Below, piece after piece: positions 1 through 8,522 of a stretch of 64,000 bases of DNA. Numbering within the stretch: the stretch's first letter is position 1; each line of letters opens with the position of its first letter. Under the pieces are notes generated by a model, which saw only the letters and a program-made list of their open reading frames with translations, did not search any database and had not been told where the DNA came from. Origin of the DNA: Euzebya rosea (GTDB taxonomy: Bacteria; Actinomycetota; Nitriliruptoria; Euzebyales; Euzebyaceae); the NCBI RefSeq assembly GCF_003073135.1, contig NZ_PGDQ01000009.1, positions 124,001-188,000 on the forward strand. Direction: 5' to 3'. Both the position numbers and the translations under genes were made by a program.

Positions 1-381
1 GACGTCCTGCTGATGCAGGAGACGTTCGAGGAGCTGCACGTCGGGGTCGAGGTGCTCACCGCGGGCGACGGTGTCGAGGCACTGGACACGTTGGAACGCG
101 GTATGGCCGACGGTCGGTTGCCCGACCTCGTGGTCCTCGACCTGAACATGCCCGGCATGAACGGCATCGAGGTCCTGCAGGCCGTGCGGGCCAGCGACGG
201 CCTTCGCCACCTCCCGATCATCATCATGACGTCCACCGCCGCGGAGGAGGAGGTTGTCGAGGCCTATCGCCACTACGCCTCCAGCTTCGTCACCAAACCC
301 CAGCGGCCAGCGGAGATGACCGAGGCCCTCCGCAGCCTCGACGCCTTCTGGCTGCGCATCGCCCAGCTGCCGAAGACGTGA
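1..381 (+). CDS. Single-domain response regulator (5' end outside window)
   Basis: Receiver-domain protein of the CheY/Rcp1 type. The frame is open from base 1 (reads DVLLMQETFEEL), which matches the segment just after the acidic cluster of a receiver domain, so the true start lies upstream and an internal Met at 13 is not the start. The phospho-acceptor Asp is in VVLDLNMPGMNG, the switch Thr in IIIMTST and the conserved Lys in FVTKP. The length and loop features resemble Rcp1-type regulators that pair with phytochrome-like or hybrid kinases. It is followed after 4 nt by a receiver-histidine kinase in the same orientation, so the two are probably co-transcribed. No output domain is present. 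Confidence 0.9.
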   Translation, partial: DVLLMQETFEELHVGVEVLTAGDGVEALDTLERGMADGRLPDLVVLDLNMPGMNGIEVLQAVRASDGLRHLPIIIMTSTAAEEEVVEAYRHYASSFVTKPQRPAEMTEALRSLDAFWLRIAQLPKT

Positions 382-385
382 TGCC

Positions 386-1489
386 GTGAGCACGAGGATC
401 CTGCTGATCGAGGACAACCCCGGCGACGCCCTGATCGTCGAGGAAGCGCTCGAGGACGGCGTCCACGGCGGGGTGGTCTGCATCGTCGCCGAGACGCTGG
501 CCGAGGGTCTCGATGCCCTCGACGCCCACGACGTCGCGTGCATCCTCTGCGATCTCGGGCTTCCGGGCGTCCAGGGCACCGACGCGGTGGGGGCGCTGGT
601 CGACGCCCATCCCGACGTGCCGGTGATCGTCCTCACCGGGCAGCGCGGTGCCGAGGTGGCCGTGGCGGCGCTGGCCGCGGGGGCGCAGGACTACATCGTG
701 AAGGCGGCGGACCTCGACCCCGATGCGCTGGCCCGCGCCATCCGGTACGCGATCGACCGCCACCGAATCCGCGGTGAGCTCCGTCGGGCCAACCGGCGCC
801 TCAGCGAGTTCGCCGGCGTGGTGGCCCACGACCTGAAGGCGCCGCTCGCGGGGATCGTCGGCTACCTCAGGCTCGCCAGCCGCCAGTCGACCGACGAGAC
901 GGTGACCATGATGCTGGACCGGGCCGGGGCGTCGGCCAACGAGCTGGCCAGCACCATCGACACGCTGCTGGACTTCGCCCGGTTCTCCTCGGCCGGGGTT
1001 CCGGAGCGGGTCGACATGGCCGCGCTGACCGAGGACCTCCACATCGCGTTCGACCCGATCCTCCAGCAGCACGGCGGTCGCATCGAGGTGTCCGAGATCC
1101 CCGACGTGATGGCCGACGAGGCAGCCCTGCGGCATGCGATGCACAACCTCGTCGCCAACGCCCTGAAGTACGCCCACCCGGAACGCCCACCGGTCGTGCG
1201 GATCAGCGGCGTCCTCGACGGGGACCGCGTGCGCGTGGCGGTGTCCGACAACGGCGTGGGCATCCCCGCCCGTGCTCGCGAGCAGGTCTTCGAGATGGGG
1301 GTCCAGCTGACCCCCGGCTCACAGGGCATCGGACTGGGCCTGCCCTCGGTCCGCAACGTCGTGCAGGCCAACGGTGGCCGGGTCTGGGTGGAGGACGGGC
1401 CGGACGGGCTCGGCACCACGATCGTGCTGTCCCTGCCCGTCCCCGCCGACGTCCGGATCTCCCTGGACCACCCGCCCACACACCACTGA
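386..1489 (+). CDS. Receiver-histidine kinase hybrid (N-terminal REC, C-terminal kinase)
   Basis: A 367-residue soluble signalling protein. Residues 1-120 form a receiver domain (acidic pair in LLIEDNPGD, phospho-Asp56 in CDLGLPG, Lys106 in YIVKA). Residues about 138-205 form a HisKA domain with the phospho-His148 in VVAHDLKAPLAG. Residues about 215-355 form the HATPase with the N-box HNLVANALKYA, G1 box DNGVGIP and G2 box GIGLGLPSVRN. No membrane segment or PAS domain is seen, so input probably arrives as phosphorylation of its own receiver. GTG start chosen because the receiver begins there; no clear Shine-Dalgarno. It follows the upstream response regulator by 4 nt, suggesting a relay pair. 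Confidence 0.93.
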   Translation: MSTRILLIEDNPGDALIVEEALEDGVHGGVVCIVAETLAEGLDALDAHDVACILCDLGLPGVQGTDAVGALVDAHPDVPVIVLTGQRGAEVAVAALAAGAQDYIVKAADLDPDALARAIRYAIDRHRIRGELRRANRRLSEFAGVVAHDLKAPLAGIVGYLRLASRQSTDETVTMMLDRAGASANELASTIDTLLDFARFSSAGVPERVDMAALTEDLHIAFDPILQQHGGRIEVSEIPDVMADEAALRHAMHNLVANALKYAHPERPPVVRISGVLDGDRVRVAVSDNGVGIPARAREQVFEMGVQLTPGSQGIGLGLPSVRNVVQANGGRVWVEDGPDGLGTTIVLSLPVPADVRISLDHPPTHH

Positions 1490-1512
1490 CCCCGAACGGG
1501 CGTCAGGGGGCG

Positions 1513-4500
1513 TCAGCGCGCGTTGAAATACTTCGCCTCGGGGTGGTGGACGACGAGGGCGTCGGTGGACTGCTCGGGGACCAGCTGGAACTCCTCCGAC
1601 AGCTCCAGGCCGATGCGTTCGGCGCCGAGCAGCTCGAACAGGGGCTTGCGTGACTCCAGGTCCGGGCAGGCGGCGTAGCCGAAGGAGTACCGCGACCCCT
1701 GGTAGCCCTGCTTGAACAGCCCGGTGACCTCCGCCGCGTCGTCGCCGTCGATCCCGAGCTCGCGCCGGATGCGGGCATGCCACATCTCGGCCAGGGCCTC
1801 GGCCATCTCGACCCCGAGCCCGTGCAGGTACAGGTAGTCGGTGTAGGCGTCGGCCGCGAACAGCTCGGCGGCGCGTTCGCTGACCCGGCTGCCCATCGTG
1901 ACGGCGTGGAAGGCGATCACGTCCCGTTCGCCGGACGCGACGGACCGGAAGAAGTCGGGGATGCACAGGCGGCGACCACGGGTCTGCCGGGGGAACGTGA
2001 ACCGCGCGGCGACCTCGTCGCCCTCGGGGTCGGCGTACACGATGAGGTCGTTGCCCTCCGACTGGCAGGCGAAGTACCCGTGCACGGCCTCGGGGACCAG
2101 CAACGACTCGGCGCGTGCGGTGGCCATGACGTGCCGGAGGGCTTCCTCGCCCTTCTCGGCCTGGTCGCGGTCGAAGCCCCACTGGTTGCGGAACAGCGTG
2201 GTCTTGTTCAGGAAGGCGGCGATCTCGTCCAGCGAGATGCCGCGGGTCACGCGGCTGCCCCAGAACGGCGGGGTCGGCACGGGCACGTCGGTGGCGACGG
2301 TGGGGGCGACGACCTCGCTGGTGTCGCCCTCCTCACCGGCCCCGCCGGTCGCCTTGACGCGACGTTCCCCGATCTGACGGCCCCAGGACGGCCCGGGGTC
2401 CTCGCCCTTCTTGCGGGCGGCGACCTCGTCCATCACCCGCAAGCCGCTGAAGGCGTCCTTGCAGTAGAACAGCGGACCCTCGTAGCGCTCGCGGAGGTCG
2501 ATCTCGACGTAGTTGCGGGTCAGAGCGGCACCGCCGAGCAGCACGGGGTAGTGGTCCAGCCGACGGCGGGCGAGCTCGTCGAGGTCGTCGCGCATGACGA
2601 CGGTGGACTTGACCAGGAGGCCGGACAGACCGATGGCGTCGGCGCCGAACTCCTCGGCGGCGGTGATGATCGCGTCGATCGGCTGCTTGATGCCGATGTT
2701 GCGGACCTCGAACCCGTTGTTGGTGAGGATGATGTCGACGAGGTTCTTGCCGATGTCGTGCACGTCGCCCTTGACGGTGGCCAGCACGACCTTCGCCTTG
2801 CCGGTGGCGTCGGCGGCCTCCATGTAGGGCTCGAGGTGGGCGACGGCGGCCTTCATGGTCTCGGCGGACTGCAGCACGAACGGCAGCTGCATCTCGCCGG
2901 ATCCGAACCGCTCGCCGACGACCTTCATGCCGGCCAGCAGGTGCACGTTGATGATGTCGAGCGGGGCGATCCCCTCGGCCATCGCGGCGTCGAGGTCGGC
3001 GGCGAGCCCGTCGCGCTCCCCGTCGATGATCCGCTGCTCGAGCCGCTCGGTCAGCGGCAGCTCGGCCAGGGACTCCTTGGTCGACTGGGTCCCGGTGACG
3101 CCCTCGAACAGCGCCATGAGGCGGTGCAGGGGGTCGTAGTCCGCGCCGCCGGTGCCGTTCAGCCCCGCCTTGCCGCGGCGGTCGTACACGAGGTCGGTGC
3201 AGACCATCAGGGTCTCGTCGTCCAGGCGCGACAGGGGCAGGATCTTGCTGGCATGCACGATCGCGGAGTCCAGCCCCCGCTCGACCGCCTCGTGCAGGAA
3301 CACGCTGTTGAGGGCCTGGCGTGCGGCGGGCGACAGGCCGAAGGAAACGTTGGAGACACCGAGGGTGGTGAAGCAGCCGGGGATCTCGGCCTTGACCCGC
3401 TCGATCGCCTCCAGCGTGGCGAGGCCGTCCTTGCGGAGGTCCTCCTGGCCCGAGCCGAGCGGGAAGGTGAGGGTGTCGAAGATGAGGTCGGAGGCCTCGA
3501 GGCCGAAGTCGCCGATGCCGATGTCGGCGATCCGCTTGCAGACGTCGACCTTCCAGTCGGCCGTGCGGGCCTGCCCCTCCTCGTCGATGGCAAGGGCGAT
3601 CAGCGCGGCACCGTAGCGCTTGGCCATCGGGAACAGCACGTCGGCCTTGCGACGCCCGTCCTCGAGGTTGACGGAGTTGATCACGGCACGACCGCCGAGC
3701 CGCTTCAGGGCCGACTCGACGACCTCGACCTCGGTGGAGTCGATCACCAACGGCAGGGTCGACTTCGTCGCCAGGTGGCTGACCAGGTTGACCATGTCCG
3801 CGGTGCCGTCGCGGCCCACGTAGTCCACGCAGACGTCGAGGGAGTTGGCGCCCTCCGCGGTCTGGGTCCTGGCGATGGTCAACATCTGCTCGAGGTCCCC
3901 GTCGAGCATCGTCTCCTTGAACTTGCGGGAACCGTTGGCGTTCAACCGTTCGCCGATGATGTGGAAGCTGAGCTCCTGCTCGAGCGGCACGGCGCTGTAC
4001 AGCGACGACAGGGACGGCGTCCAGGTGACCTGCCGCGGGGCCGGGGTCAGGCCACGCACCGCCTCGACGACCTGGCGCAGGTGCTCGGGGGTGGTCCCGC
4101 AGCATCCACCGACGAGCTGGACGCCGAGGTCGCGCACGAACTCCACGTGCGCTGCGGCCAGCGCTTCGGGGGACAGCGGATAGCACGTCTCGCCGTCGAT
4201 CATCTCGGGGATGCCGGCGTTGGGGATGACCGAGATCGGCTTGCGGGAGTTGGCCGACAGGTAACGAACCTGTTCCCGCATGTCGTCGGGGCCGGTCGCG
4301 CAGTTCAGGCCGATGACGTCGATGCCGAGGGGGTCCAGCGACGTGACGGCCGCGCTGATCTCCGAGCCGAGCAGCATCGTGTTGATGCCCTGCTCGATCG
4401 TGACCGACGCGATGAGGGGGACAGTGACGCCCTCGGCCTGCATCGCGTCGTGGCAGGCGGCGACGGCGGCCTTGACCTGCAGCAGGTCGAAGGCCGTCTC

Positions 4501-4986
4501 GATGATCAGCACGTCGCTGCCACCGGCGAGCAGGCCACGCGCCTGGCGGATGTAGCCGGCGACCATCGTGTCGAAGTCGATCCAGTCGCCGGCCTCCGGT
4601 CCCTTGGTCAGCGAGAGGGTGGGCGAGCGGGTCCCGGGGCCGATCGAGCCGATGACCCACCGCTGTCCGGACGCCTCGTCGCAGGCCCGACGCGCGATCT
4701 CCGCGGACAGCCGGTTCAGCTCCTCGGTGTCCGCGCCGAGGCCGTACTCGTCGAGCACCCACGGCGCCCCGCCGAAGCTGTCGGTCTCCACGGCGTCGAC
4801 CCCGACGTCGAGGAACGCGGCGTGGAGGTCCTGCAGGACGTCCGGGCGGGTTCGGACGAGGATCTCGTTGCAGCCCTCCAGCCCGTCGAAGTCCTCGAGG
4901 GTCAGGGTGCGTTCCTGCAGCGAGACCCCCATGGCGCCGTCGAACACGAGGACGCGGCGGGCGAGTTCATCGAGGAAGCTGCTCAT
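1513..4986 (-). CDS. metH: Cobalamin-dependent methionine synthase
   Basis: A full-length 1157-residue MetH that transfers a methyl group from 5-methyltetrahydrofolate to homocysteine through cobalamin in the cytoplasm. Modules appear in the usual order: homocysteine-binding barrel (about 1-315) with the zinc-binding cysteines C229 (GLNCATG) and C295/C296 (GGCCGTTPEH); pterin-binding barrel (about 340-620); cobalamin cap and B12-binding domain (about 650-860) with the DxHxxG signature in GDVHDIGKN near residue 745; and the C-terminal SAM-dependent activation domain (HARIRRELGI, GYAACPDLESR). ATG start with the family-typical N-terminus. It is a single gene separated from the kinase at 386-1489 by a short convergent gap. 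The 75 nt upstream show no recognisable cobalamin riboswitch. Confidence 0.98.
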   Translation of the reverse strand: MSSFLDELARRVLVFDGAMGVSLQERTLTLEDFDGLEGCNEILVRTRPDVLQDLHAAFLDVGVDAVETDSFGGAPWVLDEYGLGADTEELNRLSAEIARRACDEASGQRWVIGSIGPGTRSPTLSLTKGPEAGDWIDFDTMVAGYIRQARGLLAGGSDVLIIETAFDLLQVKAAVAACHDAMQAEGVTVPLIASVTIEQGINTMLLGSEISAAVTSLDPLGIDVIGLNCATGPDDMREQVRYLSANSRKPISVIPNAGIPEMIDGETCYPLSPEALAAAHVEFVRDLGVQLVGGCCGTTPEHLRQVVEAVRGLTPAPRQVTWTPSLSSLYSAVPLEQELSFHIIGERLNANGSRKFKETMLDGDLEQMLTIARTQTAEGANSLDVCVDYVGRDGTADMVNLVSHLATKSTLPLVIDSTEVEVVESALKRLGGRAVINSVNLEDGRRKADVLFPMAKRYGAALIALAIDEEGQARTADWKVDVCKRIADIGIGDFGLEASDLIFDTLTFPLGSGQEDLRKDGLATLEAIERVKAEIPGCFTTLGVSNVSFGLSPAARQALNSVFLHEAVERGLDSAIVHASKILPLSRLDDETLMVCTDLVYDRRGKAGLNGTGGADYDPLHRLMALFEGVTGTQSTKESLAELPLTERLEQRIIDGERDGLAADLDAAMAEGIAPLDIINVHLLAGMKVVGERFGSGEMQLPFVLQSAETMKAAVAHLEPYMEAADATGKAKVVLATVKGDVHDIGKNLVDIILTNNGFEVRNIGIKQPIDAIITAAEEFGADAIGLSGLLVKSTVVMRDDLDELARRRLDHYPVLLGGAALTRNYVEIDLRERYEGPLFYCKDAFSGLRVMDEVAARKKGEDPGPSWGRQIGERRVKATGGAGEEGDTSEVVAPTVATDVPVPTPPFWGSRVTRGISLDEIAAFLNKTTLFRNQWGFDRDQAEKGEEALRHVMATARAESLLVPEAVHGYFACQSEGNDLIVYADPEGDEVAARFTFPRQTRGRRLCIPDFFRSVASGERDVIAFHAVTMGSRVSERAAELFAADAYTDYLYLHGLGVEMAEALAEMWHARIRRELGIDGDDAAEVTGLFKQGYQGSRYSFGYAACPDLESRKPLFELLGAERIGLELSEEFQLVPEQSTDALVVHHPEAKYFNAR

Positions 4987-5061
4987 GGCCCGCCAAGCGT
5001 ACGCACACCGGCCGAGCTGTCATGGTGTCCGGACAGTGGAAAGCGCCCGGCGACGTCGGGA

Positions 5062-5448
5062 TCAGGTGTCCTCGACCAGGCGGGCGATGGCATCGGGGAT
5101 CTCGCTCATCCGCTCCTTGGAGAGGAACCGATCGATGCCGGCCGCCCGTGCCTCGGCCTCCAGGGTCGGATCACCGAACGCCGAGCACAGGATGATGCGG
5201 GCGTTCGGTCGGGTCTCCCGGATCCGCAGCGCCGTCTCGATGCCGTTGAGCCCCGGCATCATCCAGTCGATCACGATGACCTGCGGATCGTGGGGCGGGA
5301 GCCCCTCGAGCACCTTCAGGCAGGACTCGCCGTCCTCGGCTTCGGCGACGACCTCGAGGTTGCCGTCCGACAGCTCGATCAGGTGGCGGATCAGGAACCG
5401 GATGTCCTCCTGGTCGTCGACGACGATGGTCGTGGTGGCTGTCGACAT
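5062..5448 (-). CDS. Single-domain response regulator
   Basis: A 128-residue receiver domain with no output domain. The acidic pocket is VDDQEDIR, the phospho-acceptor Asp is in VIVIDWMMPGLNG, and the conserved Lys is in FLSKERM. ATG start at 5448. It is the last gene of a minus-strand run (sensor kinase, membrane protein, receiver, this receiver), 11 nt after the preceding receiver gene, so it probably receives phosphate from that kinase or works in a relay. Sequence alone does not define its target. Confidence 0.92.
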   Translation of the reverse strand: MSTATTTIVVDDQEDIRFLIRHLIELSDGNLEVVAEAEDGESCLKVLEGLPPHDPQVIVIDWMMPGLNGIETALRIRETRPNARIILCSAFGDPTLEAEARAAGIDRFLSKERMSEIPDAIARLVEDT

Positions 5449-5459
5449 CGAGTCCTCGA

Positions 5460-5894
5460 TCAGGAGTGCTGGCTGGAGGCGAGGGCCTTCAGCTCGTCGT
5501 GGCGGCGGGCAATACGGCTCTGGAGGTCGCTGGCGTGCAGCTCCTCGACGGTGGAGATGAGGGCGTCGAGGTCGAAGGGCTTGTTGAGGTAGGCGTCACA
5601 GCCAAGCGTCCACGCGTGCACGAGGTCCTCGTGGGAGAACTTCACGGTGCACATCAGCACGGGGACGTGCTGGTGGCGGGGGTGGTTGCGAACGGCTTCG
5701 AGCACGTGCCAGCCATCGACGGCCGGCATCTGGACGTCGAGCACGATCACGTCGATGTCGGTGAGATCGCCGAGCAGCTGCAGCGCGTCGATGCCGCCGT
5801 CGGCGCTGGTCACCCTGTGCCCCGCCGACTCCAGCGTGATCTGCATCAGCAGGCGCAGGTCGGCGGCGTCGTCGCACACGAGGACGTGGCTCAC
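5460..5894 (-). CDS. Single-domain response regulator
   Basis: A 144-residue receiver protein: acidic cluster VCDDAADLR, phospho-Asp in VIVLDVQMPAVDG, Lys in YLNKPFDLD, then a short charged C-terminal tail without a DNA-binding domain. The frame stays open far upstream, but the GTG at 5894 is the start: it gives the receiver N-terminus MSHVLVCDD and has GGAGGT about 7 nt upstream. The start overlaps the stop of the upstream membrane-protein gene by 4 nt (GTGA), which implies translational coupling in one operon with the sensor kinase. Confidence 0.92.
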   Translation of the reverse strand: MSHVLVCDDAADLRLLMQITLESAGHRVTSADGGIDALQLLGDLTDIDVIVLDVQMPAVDGWHVLEAVRNHPRHQHVPVLMCTVKFSHEDLVHAWTLGCDAYLNKPFDLDALISTVEELHASDLQSRIARRHDELKALASSQHS

Positions 5895-6703
5895 CCGAGC
5901 ACCTCCTGGAGGACGTGATCGTCGGGCGCCGCGGCGGACGCCGCCGCCGCGCGGTCCCCGAGGTCCTCGATGGCCTCGAAGCGTTCGTTCCAGTCCTTCA
6001 CCGTGCCAGTCTCCAACCCGCGAACCACCCAGAAGAAGTACAGGGCTGCCGGGACACCCAACCAGTCGACCCACAGTCCGTGGAAGTCCGGGGCGAACAG
6101 CGCCGACCCTGCGTAGACGACGTAGGAGGCATGCATGACCGCACACGTCGGGAAGATCATCATCAGGGAGAGGCCGGACAATGACCAGCCCCCGTGCTCG
6201 CGGCGGTTGTGCAGCTGGCCCCGCATCAGGGCTGCCCCGATCCCGAGGTACAACCCGACGAGCAGGATGTTGGGGATCAGGCGCGTGTCCATCGCGGTCG
6301 CCCCGGTGAGCAGGCGCAGGCCGACGGCGAGGGTGGCCACGGCGGCGATGAGGTGCGCACCGGCCACGAGCCGGAGCCACGCCGGGGTCCCCCGGAGGTA
6401 CCGATCGCCTCGGCCGCCGCGGCTGGCCTCGATCCGCAGCAGCGCCCAGATCCCGCCGGCCGGGACCCCCATGGCCACCGCGACGAGGTCTGCCGGCCCG
6501 ACCTCCCGGCCCTCCGCCAGCACGTGGATGCCGTGCACCAGGTGGTGGGCGCCGCAGGTGTACATGATGCTCAGCCACGCGACCCCGAAATGGGACCAGC
6601 CGCGGCGCCTGATCGCGCGTTCCAGGTCCATGGCGATCATGGTGCCGATGGCCATGTAGATCACGGCCAGCAGCAGGTTGAGCAGGGCGGTGGCCAGGAT
6701 CAT
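5891..6703 (-). CDS. Polytopic membrane protein of a two-component operon, function unknown
   Basis: A 270-residue integral membrane protein with about six to seven hydrophobic segments (for example LLNLLLAVIYMAIGTMIAM near the N-terminus and CAVMHASYVVYAGSALF near residue 205). A histidine-rich stretch CGAHHLVHGIHV lies at the end of the second segment and could bind a metal or haem, which is only a possibility. The ATG at 6703 overlaps the stop of the sensor kinase (ATGA) and its own stop overlaps the next receiver gene (GTGA), so kinase, membrane protein and receivers are tightly coupled. A role as sensory or accessory partner of the kinase is inferred from context; I do not recognise the family. 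Confidence 0.8.
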   Translation of the reverse strand: MILATALLNLLLAVIYMAIGTMIAMDLERAIRRRGWSHFGVAWLSIMYTCGAHHLVHGIHVLAEGREVGPADLVAVAMGVPAGGIWALLRIEASRGGRGDRYLRGTPAWLRLVAGAHLIAAVATLAVGLRLLTGATAMDTRLIPNILLVGLYLGIGAALMRGQLHNRREHGGWSLSGLSLMMIFPTCAVMHASYVVYAGSALFAPDFHGLWVDWLGVPAALYFFWVVRGLETGTVKDWNERFEAIEDLGDRAAAASAAAPDDHVLQEVLG

Positions 6704-8373
6704 CCGTTGCTCCGTGCCGGTAGGCCGAGCTGGCGCATGAACTCGTCGACGCTGGTGTGGGCTGCCGCGGCGGTACCGGAGATGTCGACGACGTGGTCGA
6801 GGTCGTCGGCCACCGGCAGGACCACCGTGAACGTCGAGCCCTGCCCCAGCGTGGACCGTGCCTCGACCCGGCCGTGCATGCCGTTGACCAGCGACTCCAC
6901 GATGTACAGGCCGATGCCGGTGCCGCCGAACCGACGAACGTCGGTCGCCTCGGCCTGCCAGAACCGGTCGAAGCACTGGTCGAGCTGTTCCTGGGTCATG
7001 CCGATGCCCCGGTCGATGACCGAGATGCTGATCTCGCCATCAGCGCGGACAGCGGTGATCCGCAGGTCCTGCCCGCCGGGGGAGTACTTGGCGGCGTTGT
7101 CCAGGAGGTGGTCCAGCGTCGTGACCAGCGCGTCGCCGCTCCCGAGGGCGAGCAGGTCGTCCTCGACGTCGACCTCGATGGTGCGGCCGAGGGAGTTGCT
7201 GAGGCCACGCATGCGGGTTCGCAGGATGTCGCTGACGTCGATGGGTTCGATCTCCAGGTCCACCCGGCCGGCTTCGATTCGTGAGCTGAGCAGCAACCGG
7301 TCCACGATGTTGGCGAGCTCGGCGCTGCGCGTCTCGATGGCGGCAAGCGCAACCTGCGCCTCGGTGTCGGGCACGGTCCGACGGAGGACCTGCGCGAACC
7401 CCCGGATCACCGTCAGCGGGGTCTTCAGCTCGTGGGACGCGGTCGCCAGGAACATGGTCTTGGCCTCGTCTGCCTGGCGCAGCCGAGTGATGTCGCGGAA
7501 CGAGTGCAGGAACTGCGTCTCCTCGCCGGGGCCCGACAGGCGCGAGGCCGTTGCCAGCAGCGGCTGCCTGACCCCGTCGGTGTCGCGCCAGACCTGCACG
7601 CCCTGGTCGTCGTGGCAGAGCGCGGCGAGGGCGCAGGTCCGCCGGCAGTCCAGCGCCTCGCTGTCCTGGTGCAGCGACAGGCGGTCGTTGCACGTGCCGC
7701 CGATCAGCTCGTCTGCGGTCGTGACGCCCAGCGATCGCTCCGCCGCAGGGTTGACCTGGCGGATGACCCCACCCTCGCCGGTCACGACGATGCCCTCGCT
7801 GGACCGCGCCAGGATGTGGTCGGACCGCTGGACGGACTCGGCGACGCTGCGGGCATCACGCTTCTGCACCGTCAGCGCGCGACCGACCACGAGCAGGACC
7901 CCGACGAGGGCCAGGGTGTCCACGACCTCCCTGAGCGGGTCGATGGGTCCACCACCGGCCAGGAGCGTGACGATCCATCGCACGGCCAGCAACGCCGTGC
8001 CGAACGCCACGCCCGGGACGACGCCGGAGCGGTAGGCCACACCCGCCGCGAACGGCACCAGCAGCACCATCACGGTCGATGCCGACGCCGGGTCGATTCC
8101 CATCAGCACGCTGGCCACGACCAGGTCCAGGGCCATGCCGGCCCGGAGGGTCCGGGTGTCGGCCGGCCCCTCCTCGGCGAACCACAGCCCCGCAGCCGCC
8201 GGCACCCAGATCAGCCCGGCGCCCCAGACGACCCATGCCGGTGCCGCGACCGTCTCCACCGACAGGACCGCGGTGACGACGAGCGCCGCGAGGACCCGGA
8301 TCAACGCCAGGATCCGGCGCGCGGCAAGGTCGCCGACGGCGGTCGGCAGGTACGCAGGCGGGGGGGTTGGCAT
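6700..8373 (-). CDS. Membrane-bound PAS sensor histidine kinase
   Basis: About 557 residues. The first ~160 residues contain several membrane helices. A PAS domain follows (about 185-310), with a cysteine cluster in EALDCRRTCALAALC typical of the Cys-rich PAS subgroup and possibly metal- or redox-active. HisKA follows with phospho-His in LATASHELKTPL, then HATPase with N-box DHLLDNAAKYSPGG, G1 DRGIGM and G2 GGTGIGLYIVE. The frame extends upstream without a plausible protein, so ATG 8373 (MPTPPPAYLPTAVGD) is preferred. It is the first gene of an operon with the membrane protein and two receivers; its stop overlaps the next start by 4 nt. Confidence 0.88.
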   Translation of the reverse strand: MPTPPPAYLPTAVGDLAARRILALIRVLAALVVTAVLSVETVAAPAWVVWGAGLIWVPAAAGLWFAEEGPADTRTLRAGMALDLVVASVLMGIDPASASTVMVLLVPFAAGVAYRSGVVPGVAFGTALLAVRWIVTLLAGGGPIDPLREVVDTLALVGVLLVVGRALTVQKRDARSVAESVQRSDHILARSSEGIVVTGEGGVIRQVNPAAERSLGVTTADELIGGTCNDRLSLHQDSEALDCRRTCALAALCHDDQGVQVWRDTDGVRQPLLATASRLSGPGEETQFLHSFRDITRLRQADEAKTMFLATASHELKTPLTVIRGFAQVLRRTVPDTEAQVALAAIETRSAELANIVDRLLLSSRIEAGRVDLEIEPIDVSDILRTRMRGLSNSLGRTIEVDVEDDLLALGSGDALVTTLDHLLDNAAKYSPGGQDLRITAVRADGEISISVIDRGIGMTQEQLDQCFDRFWQAEATDVRRFGGTGIGLYIVESLVNGMHGRVEARSTLGQGSTFTVVLPVADDLDHVVDISGTAAAAHTSVDEFMRQLGLPARSNG

Positions 8374-8522
8374 TCGGATCCGTGGGGGGAGACGGGCGTG
8401 CGTCCTTGATCGGCAGGCAGCAGCCGTCCGAGAGCGATTCCATCGTCGGGGTTGCAGCCGACCGGCGCCATGGCCGCTCGTGACCATTTTCGCCCGTGCC
8501 GGATGCGTACGCCCGACGCAGG

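Noticed and set aside
4987-5061. Possible cobalamin riboswitch upstream of metH
   Set aside because: Only 75 nt of leader, and no B12-box sequence seen.
1777-5592. A 1271-codon plus-strand open frame opposite metH
   Set aside because: It is antisense to an unambiguous metH; the composition (Gly, Val, Asp, Gln, His repeats) is typical of a GC-driven shadow frame.
8396-8522. Gap upstream of the PAS kinase as a possible gene
   Set aside because: No frame with coding character in the 127 nt; it is a plausible promoter region, although no clear element was seen.
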